DNA of 49,500 bases from Nocardioides sp. (lineage in GTDB: Bacteria > Actinomycetota > Actinomycetes > Propionibacteriales > Nocardioidaceae): NCBI RefSeq assembly GCF_030019515.1, contig NZ_JASEEQ010000020.1, positions 1-49,500 of the forward strand. Reading direction: 5' to 3'. The notes under the pieces were generated by a model that was not told the DNA's origin, did not search any database, and saw nothing but the letters and a program-made list of their open reading frames with translations. The position numbers and the translations under genes are program-made. This document shows positions 33,025-40,495 of this stretch, piece by piece. The number at the start of each line of letters is the position of its first letter. The stretch's first letter is position 1.

Positions 33025-33936
33025 ATGCTCCGCCCGATCGTCTCCGCGCTCGCCCCCGCGCTCGCCCCCGCGCTGGCCCTCGCCCTGGGCCTGTCCGGCT
33101 GCACGGGCTCGGACGAGCCGGTCGCGGCGCCGGCGCGGTCGACCGGCTCGCCGACGGCGGCGCCGACGCAGTACGACCAGTACGTCGCGCTCGGCGACTC
33201 CTACACCGCGGCGCCGCTCGTGCCGCCCACCGACGGCAGCTCGATCTGCCTGCGCTCGGGGGTGAACTACCCGGCCCTGGTCGCCCGGGCGCTGCCCGGC
33301 ACCGAGCTCACCGACGTCAGCTGCAGCGGCGCGCGCACCGCGAACGTGACGAGTCCCCAGGCTGGGCAGCACGGCAGCCGGGTCCCGCCGCAGCTCGCCG
33401 CGCTGCGGCCCGGCACCGACCTGGTGACGATCGGCCTGGGCGGCAACGACGACCACCTCTTCGGCGGCGTCCTCGGGCGGTGCGTCCAGCTGGCGTCCTC
33501 CGACCCGACCGGGGCACCGTGCCGGGCCGCGGTCGACGAGTCGTCGCTCACCCGGACCTTCGAGCACATCCGCGACAACCTGGCCGGCGTCGTCGAGACG
33601 GTCCGCGGCCGGTCGCCGCACGCGCGCATCCTCCTGGTCGGCTACCCGCAGGTGGTGCCCGGGTCAGGCAGCTGCGACCTGCTGCCGCTCGCCGACGGGG
33701 ACTACGCGTTCGCCCGGTCGGTGACCGCGCACCTCAACGACGCCGTACGCCGCGCCGCGGACGAGACGAGCGTCGAGTACGTCGACCTGTGGGGGCCGAG
33801 CGCGGGTCACGACATCTGCGCCGACGACCCGTGGGTCAACGGCCGGGTCACCTCGGCCGAGACCGCGCTCGCCTACCACCCGCTGGCCGCCGGGCAGCGT
33901 GCGGCCGCCGAGCAGGTGCTAGCCCAGCTCCGCTGA
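33025..33936 (+). CDS. SGNH/GDSL-type esterase lipoprotein
   Basis: A 303-aa secreted lipoprotein (lipobox LSGC, Cys26). Block I is ALGDSYTA with nucleophile Ser59, block III is GLGGNDDHLF, and the C-terminal YHPLAAGQ holds the catalytic His, as in Streptomyces-type SGNH lipases/esterases. Cysteines at intervals may form disulfides. The start at 33025 is leaderless. The gene overlaps the convergent amidohydrolase by 18 bases at their 3' ends. Substrate is probably a lipid or ester outside the cell. Confidence 0.9.
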   Translation: MLRPIVSALAPALAPALALALGLSGCTGSDEPVAAPARSTGSPTAAPTQYDQYVALGDSYTAAPLVPPTDGSSICLRSGVNYPALVARALPGTELTDVSCSGARTANVTSPQAGQHGSRVPPQLAALRPGTDLVTIGLGGNDDHLFGGVLGRCVQLASSDPTGAPCRAAVDESSLTRTFEHIRDNLAGVVETVRGRSPHARILLVGYPQVVPGSGSCDLLPLADGDYAFARSVTAHLNDAVRRAADETSVEYVDLWGPSAGHDICADDPWVNGRVTSAETALAYHPLAAGQRAAAEQVLAQLR

Positions 33937-35445
33937 CCGGTGCACCGGCACCCCGGCGACGACCGTGAGCGCGGAGCCCATCGACCGCAGCGCCGCCCCG
34001 AGCACGTCGGTGTCCCCGGCGTCGAGGTCGCGCAGGAGCGGGTCGCGGTCGAGCAGCACCAGGTCCCCACGCGAGCCCACGCCCACGGTCGGCTGTTCGT
34101 CGACCGAGGCCGCCAGCGCCTCCCGCACGGTCAGCGCCTGCTCGCCGTGCCACGGGTCGCGGTCGTCGGCGCTGCGGTGCACCGCCGCGGCCATCGCCAG
34201 CCAGGGGTCCAGCGGCGAGACCGGCGCGTCGGAGCCGAGCGCGATCCGCACGCCGTCCTCCACCATCCACCGGAACGCGAAGCAGCGCTCGGCGCGCTCG
34301 CCCCAGATCCGCTCGGTGAGGTCGCGGTCGTCGAGCAGGTGCGCCGGCTGCACGCTGGCCCGCAGGCCGAGCCGCGCCAGCGTGCGCAGGTCCTCGCGGC
34401 GCGCCATCTGGACGTGCTCGACGGAGCCGCGGGCGCCGGTCTCGTCGTACGCCGCCAGCGCCTCCGCCACGGCCGCGTCGCCGATCGCGTGGGTGGCGAC
34501 CTCGAGGCCGCCGGCGTGCGCGCGGGCGAGCAGGCCGCGCAGCTCGGTGCCGTCCAGGTTGGGCTGGCCGGCGGGGTACTCCAGCCGGTGCGCGTCGCCG
34601 TACGGCTCGCAGCACCAGGCGGTCCGCGTGTTCAGCGACCCGTCGCTGATGATCTTCAGCGGCCCCATCGTGGCGCGGTCGTCGCAGCCGGGCAGCGGGT
34701 CGCCGGTGCGCAGCCCGGCGGCGATCACGTCGTCGAGGGTGTCGGCATACGTCGCCCACCGGATCCGCAGCCGGTCGCACCCGTGCGCCCACCGCTCGGC
34801 CCACTCCTCGCGGCCCCCGCCGAACTCGAAGTCGCCCATGCCGACCACGCCCTGGGCCGCCGCGGCGTCGAGCGTGCGCCGGTAGGCCTCCGGGGAGGTG
34901 CCGTCGTTGCCGACCAGCGTCGCCAGCCGCGGGTAGGCCGCGAACCACTCGGTCTCGCGGACCACGGAGTCCCGCACCGGCATCGCGAGGTGCATCAGGG
35001 CGGTGGTGTTGAGCCAGGCGTGGTGGGCGTCGCCGCTGATCAGCACCACCGGGGTCTCGCCGGAGACCGCGTCCAGCTCGGACACCGTGACCTCGCGGTC
35101 CCACCCCGCCGAGCGGTGGCCCCAGCCGATGACCGGCAGGCCGGGGTACGTCGCGATCCACTCGGCGACCGCCCGGGTCGCGTCCTCGGGCGAGCGCGCG
35201 CCACCGAGGTCGAGGCGCTGCGAGGCGAGCGTCCACTGGGCCAGGTGCACGTGCTGGTCCCACAGCCCGGGCATCAGCCACCGTCCGGCCGCGTCGACGA
35301 CCTCGGCGCCTGCGGGCCGATCCGTCCCCGGCCCGACCCCCGTGACGACACCGCCCTCGACGGCCACGTCCACCGGTGCGTCGGGCACCCGGTCCCCGTC
35401 CCCGATCGGGACCAGCCGGGCGTTGCGGATCAGGATGCTCCTCAC
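33919..35445 (-). CDS. Amidohydrolase (YtcJ/N-substituted formamide deformylase-like)
   Basis: A 508-aa metal-dependent hydrolase with the usual composite beta-sandwich (residues 1-50 and the C-terminal VGVGSRGDLVLLDRDP) around a barrel. Metal-site motifs are WDQHVH (HxH), KIISDGSLN (Lys), THAIGDAA (His) and GSDAPVSP (Asp). The substrate is unknown, possibly a formamide, cyclic amide or similar; members of this clade are often misannotated as imidazolonepropionase-like. The array of 32-bp repeats begins 16 bases upstream of its start. Confidence 0.9.
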   Translation of the reverse strand: MRSILIRNARLVPIGDGDRVPDAPVDVAVEGGVVTGVGPGTDRPAGAEVVDAAGRWLMPGLWDQHVHLAQWTLASQRLDLGGARSPEDATRAVAEWIATYPGLPVIGWGHRSAGWDREVTVSELDAVSGETPVVLISGDAHHAWLNTTALMHLAMPVRDSVVRETEWFAAYPRLATLVGNDGTSPEAYRRTLDAAAAQGVVGMGDFEFGGGREEWAERWAHGCDRLRIRWATYADTLDDVIAAGLRTGDPLPGCDDRATMGPLKIISDGSLNTRTAWCCEPYGDAHRLEYPAGQPNLDGTELRGLLARAHAGGLEVATHAIGDAAVAEALAAYDETGARGSVEHVQMARREDLRTLARLGLRASVQPAHLLDDRDLTERIWGERAERCFAFRWMVEDGVRIALGSDAPVSPLDPWLAMAAAVHRSADDRDPWHGEQALTVREALAASVDEQPTVGVGSRGDLVLLDRDPLLRDLDAGDTDVLGAALRSMGSALTVVAGVPVHRSAELG

Positions 35446-35461
35446 CCCCGGAACGCTAGGC

Positions 35462-35739
35462 CATCACCGACGCGGCGCATGGGTGCCCACCCGGCAACGC
35501 CGACTCGGCGCGTCTTGCCCGCCCGACAACGCCGAGTCGGCGCATTGTGCCCGCCCGGCAACGCCGAGTCGGCGCATCTTGCCCGCTTTCTCCACAGCCG
35601 GGTGTGGACAGGGCGAGCACAATGCGCCGACTCGACCCTCCTGGGCGGGCACAATGCGCCGACTCGACCCTCCTGGGCGAGCACAATGCGCCGACTCGGG
35701 CCTCCTGGGCGAGCACAATGCGCCGACTCGGCGAGCCGG
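35462..35739. repeat. Inverted array of about eight 32-bp repeat units
   Basis: Three clear units in one orientation (35495-35526, 35527-35558 and 35559-35586, the last cut short) plus a degenerate one (35462-35494). Then a 25-base centre, and four units in the opposite orientation (35612-35643, 35644-35675, 35676-35707 and 35708-35739). The shared core is GCCGAGTCGGCGCATTGTGC. The centre (35587-35611) holds the hairpin TCCACA...TGTGGA. There are no spacers, so it is not a CRISPR array. It fills the whole gap between the MFS stop and the amidohydrolase start. Confidence 0.9.
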
Positions 35740-37221
35740 TCAGGCGATCTCCAGGTTCGCGCCGAGGTCCGCTTCCAGGTCCGCATCCAGGTCCGCATCC
35801 AGGTCCGCGTCGAGGGTGGCGCCCAGCGGCTTGGGGCGCAGGAGCAGGCCACCGACCAGGGCGGCGGCGAGGGCGGCCAGCGCGCCGGCGGCGAAGGCGA
35901 GCCGGAAGCCGCCGTTGAGCGCCTCGAGGTGGGCCGCGCCGCCGGCGGCCAGCGCCTCGGTGCGCCAGGTGGAGAGGCTGACCAGGACCGCCAGCCCGAG
36001 CGCCCCGCCCATCATGAACGAGGTGTTCACGACGCCGGAGGCCAGGCCGGACTCGTGCGGCTCCACGTCGCCCATCGCCGCGAGCAGCACCGGGTTGAAC
36101 GCGATGCCGGCACCGGCGCCGAGCAGCAGCATCGAGGGGAGTACGTCGGTCCCGAAGCTGCCGTCCACCGGGGCCCGGCTGAACAGTGCCAGGCTGGCGG
36201 CCGCCAGCGCGAGCCCGGCCATCAGCGGCCGCCGGATGCCGAAGCGCAGCACCAGCCGGTCCGAGACCCGCAGCGAGCAGAACGCCATCACCACGCTGGT
36301 CGGGACGAACGCCAGGCCGACCTCGAGGGCGTCGTACCCGAGCACCTGCTGGAGGTAGAGCGCGGCGAGGAAGAACCACGCGAACATCGCGGCCGCCCAC
36401 AGCATCCCGACCACCTGGGACACGGTGACGTTGCGCAGCGCGAACAGGCGCAGCGGGACCAGCGGGCTGGCGGCCCGCGACTCGCGGAGCACCAACGCGG
36501 CGAGCAGCACCGCGCCGGTGCCGAGCAGGCCGAGCGTCCGCCCGGAGGTCCAGCCCGCCTCATTGCCGCCGACGATGCCGTACACGCTCAGCATCAGCGC
36601 CGCGGTCACCAGCACCGCGCCGGGTACGTCGAGGCGGCCGGCACCCGGCACGGTCTCGTCGGCGGGCAGCACCCGGCGGGCGGCGAGCCAGACCCCGATG
36701 CCGATCGGCACGTTCACCAGGAAGATCCAGTGCCACGAGAACAATCCGGTCAGGACGCCGCCGAGCAGCACGCCGACGGCGCCGCCGCCGGACATCACGA
36801 ACCCGAAGAACCCCATCGCCCGGGCCCGCTCCGCCGGGTCGGAGAACAATCCCATGATCAGCGAGAGCGCGACCGCCGAGACCGCGGCGCCGCCGAGGCC
36901 CTGCACGGCCCGGCCCGCGACCAGCAGCCCGGCCGACGGCGCGAGCCCGCAGGCGACCGACGCCACGGTGAAGGACACCACGCCGCCGAGGAAGACCCGC
37001 CGGTTGCCCAGCAGGTCGCCCAGGCGACCGGAGAGCAGCAGGAAGCCGCCGAACGTGAGCAGGTAGGCGTTGACCACCCACGCCAGGGCCGACTGGGTGA
37101 ACGCCAGGTCGGACTGGATGGACGGCAGCGCGACGTTCACGATGCTGGAGTCCAGGACGATCATCAGGTCGCCCAGGCAGAGCACGTACAGCGCGAGCCA
37201 GCGGCTCCTCGGGTCGGTCAT
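35740..37221 (-). CDS. DHA2-family MFS drug exporter (EmrB/QacA type)
   Basis: A 493-aa proton-coupled exporter with about 14 membrane segments. Motif D1 is LDSSIVNVALPSI, motif A is GRLGDLLGNRRVF, and motif C is in the fifth helix (GFVMSGGGAVGVLLGG). GAGGAGACC precedes the ATG. The cytoplasmic C-terminus is odd: it ends in an acidic repeat, (D/E)ADL about four times, encoded by a 12-bp tandem repeat. It may export antibiotics, dyes or a catabolite. Confidence 0.92.
   Translation of the reverse strand: MTDPRSRWLALYVLCLGDLMIVLDSSIVNVALPSIQSDLAFTQSALAWVVNAYLLTFGGFLLLSGRLGDLLGNRRVFLGGVVSFTVASVACGLAPSAGLLVAGRAVQGLGGAAVSAVALSLIMGLFSDPAERARAMGFFGFVMSGGGAVGVLLGGVLTGLFSWHWIFLVNVPIGIGVWLAARRVLPADETVPGAGRLDVPGAVLVTAALMLSVYGIVGGNEAGWTSGRTLGLLGTGAVLLAALVLRESRAASPLVPLRLFALRNVTVSQVVGMLWAAAMFAWFFLAALYLQQVLGYDALEVGLAFVPTSVVMAFCSLRVSDRLVLRFGIRRPLMAGLALAAASLALFSRAPVDGSFGTDVLPSMLLLGAGAGIAFNPVLLAAMGDVEPHESGLASGVVNTSFMMGGALGLAVLVSLSTWRTEALAAGGAAHLEALNGGFRLAFAAGALAALAAALVGGLLLRPKPLGATLDADLDADLDADLEADLGANLEIA
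35764..35811 (-). repeat. 12-bp tandem repeat encoding the acidic exporter tail
   Basis: Four copies of CAGGTCCGCATC (two exact, two with small changes) in frame at the end of the MFS gene, giving the DADL-type tetrapeptides. Copy-number change would lengthen or shorten the tail without breaking the frame. Confidence 0.85.
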
Positions 37222-37312
37222 CTCGGTCTCCTCGGTGGGTCGGGGGTCACCCTCTCCACGAACGGGGGGCTACGAGTTCGACAGACCCGGCGAGACTTCC
37301 TTCCTCATCGGA

Positions 37313-39001
37313 TCAGATGTGCCGGCGGGACTGGACGACGCGGAACCGGGAGGCGACGTAGGCGCCGTCGGTGTACGCCGCATTCGCGGCCGGGTTCGCG
37401 CCGGTGCCGTGGAAGTCGGAGAACGCCGCGGACTGGTTGACGAAGACCCCGCCCAGGAGGTTCTCCGAGAGCGCCACCCCGGCGTCGAGCGCGGCCTCGC
37501 GGACCTGGTCGACGACCTCGGGGGACGTCGAGTAGACCGCCGCGGTCATGGCGCCGTGGCGCTGCACGGTGTCACGGAACAGCGCGACCGACTCGTCGGT
37601 GCCGGCGGTCTCGATGAGGTAGGCGACCGGGCCGAAGCACTCGGACTCGTAGACGTCGGCGTCGGCCGCGGTGAGCCCGACGATCGTGGGCGTGCGGACC
37701 GTCGCGTCGTCGTACGTAGGGTGGCGGACCGTGCGGCTGGCGACGAGCACCGCACCGCGCCGCCCGGCCGCCTCCAGCCGGCGCACGACCGGCTCGTTGA
37801 CGATGCCGCCGAGCAGCTCCACCGCGCGCGCGTCGTCCCCGAGCAGCCGGTCGAGGGCGGCGCCGATCCCGGCGCCCACCTCGGCGGGCGAGCGCACCCC
37901 GTCCTCGGTCGCGACCCCGGCGGCGGGCACGTACACGTTCTGCGGCGCGGTGCACATCTGGCCGGAGTACAGCGCGAAGGAGAACGCGAGGTTCTGGCAC
38001 ATCGCCGCGAAGTCGGAGGTCGAGTCGACCACGACCGTGTTCACGCCGGCCTTCTCGGTGAAGACCACGGCCTGGCGGGCGTTGGCCTCGAGCCAGTCGC
38101 CGAACGCGTTGCCGCCGGTGAAGTCGACCAGGCGCACCTCGGGCCGGACCGCGAGCGCCGCGGCCAGGTGGTCGTCGGGCTCCTCGGCCGCGAGCGTCAC
38201 CAGGTCCGGGTCGAAGCCCGCGTCGGCCAGCACCTCGCGGCACACCTGGACGGTGATCGCGAGGGGCAGCACCGCCGCCGGGTGCGGCTTGACCACGACG
38301 GGGTTGCCGGTGACCAGCGACGCGAACAACCCCGGCCAGGAGTTCCAGGTGGGGAAGGTGTTGCAGCCGATCACCAGCGCCACGCCGCGCGGCACCACCG
38401 TGAACGTCTTCTCCATCCGCAGCGGCCCGCCGCGACCGGGCTTCTCCCAGATCGCGGTCGCGGGGGTGCGCGTCATCTCGGTCCATGCGTAGGCGAGCGC
38501 CTCCAGGGCGCGGTCGAGCGCGTGCGCGCCCCCGGCCTGGAACGCCATCACGAACGCCTGGCCGCTCGTGTGCTGCACCGCCCCGGCCAGCTCGAAGATG
38601 CGCGCGTGCAGCCGGTCGAGGATCTCCAGGCACACCCCCGTCCGTCCGTCCGGGCCCGCGTCCCGCCACGGCCTTATGCCGGCACGCGCCGCCGCCATCA
38701 GCGCGTCGACGTCGACGGCGCGCGGGTAGGAGACGCCGAGGTCGAAGCCGTACGGCGACCGCTCGGTCGCCACGGTGCCCGCGGCACCCGGGGTCTCGAG
38801 CGGGAACGCCGTGCCGAGCCGGGCCTCGAACGCCGCCTTGCCCTCGGCGGCCGCGGTCTCGCCGTACACGCGCGGCGACGGGGACTCGTCGAACGCCGAG
38901 TAGTACTCCCGGCTGGCGCAGGCGGCGACCGCGGCGTCGAGCCGGGCCCGGTGGCGGTCGAGGAGGGACGCAGCGGACGGGTGAGTGGTCGTCTCGGTCA
39001 T
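37313..39001 (-). CDS. paaN: PaaN, phenylacetate-degradation aldehyde dehydrogenase
   Basis: A 562-aa aldehyde-dehydrogenase-fold protein of the PaaN type, thought to oxidise the ring-opening semialdehyde of the phenylacetyl-CoA pathway. It lacks the hydratase domain of E. coli PaaZ. Visible are IGCNTFPTWNSWP and VVVKPHPAAV in the cofactor site, the Glu in VFTEKAG and the nucleophilic Cys in YSGQMCTAPQN. CAGGAG precedes the ATG at 39001. No other paa genes are in the window, so it is a stand-alone copy here. A palindromic operator candidate lies just upstream. Confidence 0.88.
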   Translation of the reverse strand: MTETTTHPSAASLLDRHRARLDAAVAACASREYYSAFDESPSPRVYGETAAAEGKAAFEARLGTAFPLETPGAAGTVATERSPYGFDLGVSYPRAVDVDALMAAARAGIRPWRDAGPDGRTGVCLEILDRLHARIFELAGAVQHTSGQAFVMAFQAGGAHALDRALEALAYAWTEMTRTPATAIWEKPGRGGPLRMEKTFTVVPRGVALVIGCNTFPTWNSWPGLFASLVTGNPVVVKPHPAAVLPLAITVQVCREVLADAGFDPDLVTLAAEEPDDHLAAALAVRPEVRLVDFTGGNAFGDWLEANARQAVVFTEKAGVNTVVVDSTSDFAAMCQNLAFSFALYSGQMCTAPQNVYVPAAGVATEDGVRSPAEVGAGIGAALDRLLGDDARAVELLGGIVNEPVVRRLEAAGRRGAVLVASRTVRHPTYDDATVRTPTIVGLTAADADVYESECFGPVAYLIETAGTDESVALFRDTVQRHGAMTAAVYSTSPEVVDQVREAALDAGVALSENLLGGVFVNQSAAFSDFHGTGANPAANAAYTDGAYVASRFRVVQSRRHI

Positions 39002-39017
39002 GCGGCGCTCCTGGATG

Positions 39018-39060
39018 GCTGTGACAGGTCGCGGCCACTGTCGCACAGATCTGTCACAGC
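39018..39060. promoter_or_regulatory. Nested inverted repeats upstream of paaN
   Basis: GCTGTGACAG at 39018-39027 pairs perfectly with CTGTCACAGC at 39051-39060. Overlapping the right arm, ACAGATCTGT at 39045-39054 is a perfect palindrome. This is typical of a TetR- or GntR-type operator; the shared region also serves the divergent gene at 39088. The regulator gene is not nearby. Confidence 0.5.
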
Positions 39061-39073
39061 GCCGAGGGACGAC

Positions 39074-39079
39074 TACGCT
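39074..39079 (+). promoter_or_regulatory. Leaderless -10 hexamer TACGCT
   Basis: TACGCT followed by eight bases and the ATG at 39088. Confidence 0.45.
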
Positions 39080-39087
39080 CGTGCGCC

Positions 39088-39732
39088 ATGAGGGTGCGGT
39101 GGATCGGGCTCACGCTCGCCCTCGTCCTGGTGGGCGCTGCCGGGGGGTACGCCCTGGCGTCGCTGGACCGCCACGAGCCGGCCGTGATCGCCCTCCCGGA
39201 GCCGGTGCCGGCGCAGTCGCCGTCGATCCCGGTCGACCCGCCCCCGACGTTCGCGCCGGACGTCGACTACCCGGCGCTGGCCACCGACCAGCGCTACCAG
39301 ACCCACCGGATCGGGGACCCGCCGTTCTTCCAGTGGGCGTACGACGCTCCCCGCGGCTGGGTGCGCACCACGACGGACCAGCCCGACGAGTACCGCTGGC
39401 GCCCGGCGGACGAGCCGCCGATCGGCGGGTACAGCCTGCGGGTCAAGATCGTCACCCAGCGGCTCACGCCGCAGCAGATGGTCGAGCAGAAGCTCGCGGC
39501 GGTCGAGTCGATCTACGGCGACGTCGAGGTCGTCGACCAGGACGAGGACCAGCTGTACTTCACCTACCGCGACGGCCTGGACCACCAGCGGCACAACCTG
39601 TTCTGGTGGTTCGCGGCCCCCGGCCAGACGGCCGCGAGCTTCGAGATGAGCGTCGCCGGCCGCGGCGTCGACCTGCCCGGCCTCGAGGCGCTCGAGGCCC
39701 ACGTCGCCGCGAGCGTGCGCAAGCTCCCCTGA
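39088..39732 (+). CDS. Membrane-anchored or secreted protein of unknown function
   Basis: A 214-aa protein with an N-terminal hydrophobic segment (residues about 4-25, WIGLTLALVLVGAAGGYALA), then a Pro-rich linker (about 30-58) and a compact C-terminal domain (about 70-214) with YDAPRGWVRTT and a Trp-rich strand (NLFWWFAAPG). This domain resembles in layout the extracytoplasmic part of the kinase at 40496 (VPSDWDRARS, then a final LWVQV strand). Both may belong to one family of surface lipoprotein-like domains; this is a weak resemblance. No catalytic motif is seen. Confidence 0.75.
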   Translation: MRVRWIGLTLALVLVGAAGGYALASLDRHEPAVIALPEPVPAQSPSIPVDPPPTFAPDVDYPALATDQRYQTHRIGDPPFFQWAYDAPRGWVRTTTDQPDEYRWRPADEPPIGGYSLRVKIVTQRLTPQQMVEQKLAAVESIYGDVEVVDQDEDQLYFTYRDGLDHQRHNLFWWFAAPGQTAASFEMSVAGRGVDLPGLEALEAHVAASVRKLP

Positions 39733-39771
39733 GCATCGATGCTGAGCCTGCTGCCCGCCAGGCCCGGCGAG

Positions 39772-39777
39772 TAGGTT
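39772..39777 (+). promoter_or_regulatory. Leaderless -10 hexamer TAGGTT
   Basis: TAGGTT followed by seven bases and the GTG at 39785 of the TerD-family gene. Confidence 0.5.
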
Positions 39778-39784
39778 CGGAGCC

Positions 39785-40366
39785 GTGATCGAACTCCACC
39801 CGGGCGACGAGCTCGACCTGGCCACCGCGGACGGCACGCCGCTGACCGAGCTGCGGATGGGCGTGGGCTGGGACAAGGAGCGCACCGCCGGGTTCATCGG
39901 CACCGGCGCCCCGGACATCGACCTCGACGCCTCCGCCATCCAGTTCGCCGAGGGCCAGCTCTTCGACCTGGCCTTCTACAACAACCTCAGCACGCGCGAC
40001 GGCTCGGTCGTGCACCTCGGGGACAACAAGACCGGCAGCGGCGCGGGCGACGACGAGACGATCGCCGTCGACCTCGCGAAGGTCTACTCCAAGGTCGACG
40101 CGGTCGTGTTCCTGGTCAGCAGCTACCAGGGCCACACCCTGGAGTGGGTCAACAACGCCTACTGCCGCCTGCTCGCCGGCGACCCCGATGACCCGGATGA
40201 CACCGAGCTGGCCCGGCTCACCCTCACCGCCGGCGTACCCGAGACCGGCGTGGCGCTCGCGAAGCTCTACCGCTCCGGCGAGGGCTGGCGGCTGCGGGCG
40301 ATCGGCCAGGGCATCAAGGTCACCGTCCCCACCCAGGGTCTCGACGCGCTACGCCCGTTCCTGTAG
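39785..40366 (+). CDS. TerD-family stress protein
   Basis: A 193-aa TerD-domain protein. The calcium-binding signatures are GVGWDKERTAGF and IDLDASA near the N-terminus and the later HLGDNKTGSGAGDDE loop. TerD proteins act in tellurite, phage and envelope-stress responses through calcium-dependent complexes at the membrane. The GTG start is leaderless. It is a single copy, without the TerB/TerC/TerY genes of a full ter locus. It converges on a membrane kinase gene; a functional link is only suggested by position. Confidence 0.9.
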   Translation: MIELHPGDELDLATADGTPLTELRMGVGWDKERTAGFIGTGAPDIDLDASAIQFAEGQLFDLAFYNNLSTRDGSVVHLGDNKTGSGAGDDETIAVDLAKVYSKVDAVVFLVSSYQGHTLEWVNNAYCRLLAGDPDDPDDTELARLTLTAGVPETGVALAKLYRSGEGWRLRAIGQGIKVTVPTQGLDALRPFL

Positions 40367-40387
40367 GCCGCTGCCCGCCCGGACGGT

Positions 40388-40472
40388 TTCCCCGGCTAGC
40401 CGGGGAAGCTGCCACTTGATGGCCGAAACTTCCCCCGACAAGTGCCGGTTTCCCCGGCCGGCCGGGGAAACC
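40388..40472. terminator. Twin perfect palindromes between TerD and kinase genes
   Basis: TTCCCCGGCTAGCCGGGGAA (40388-40407) is a perfect 20-bp palindrome. A 26-bp perfect palindrome with half-site GGTTTCCCCGGCC lies at 40447-40472. The two are related in sequence. Between them CACTTG (40413-40418) pairs with CAAGTG (40439-40444). They lie between convergent genes, so a bidirectional terminator is likely; a REP-type element is the alternative. Confidence 0.75.
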
Positions 40473-40495
40473 GACCCGTCGGCCGCCCGGTCCGC

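Noticed and set aside
35588..35611. DnaA boxes or replication origin
   Set aside because: TTCTCCACA and (minus strand) CTGTCCACA each differ by one base from the actinobacterial DnaA box, but only two exist, no AT-rich unwinding region is present and no dnaA/dnaN genes are near.
35462..35739. CRISPR array
   Set aside because: Units abut each other with no unique spacers, orientation flips in the middle, and no cas gene is present.
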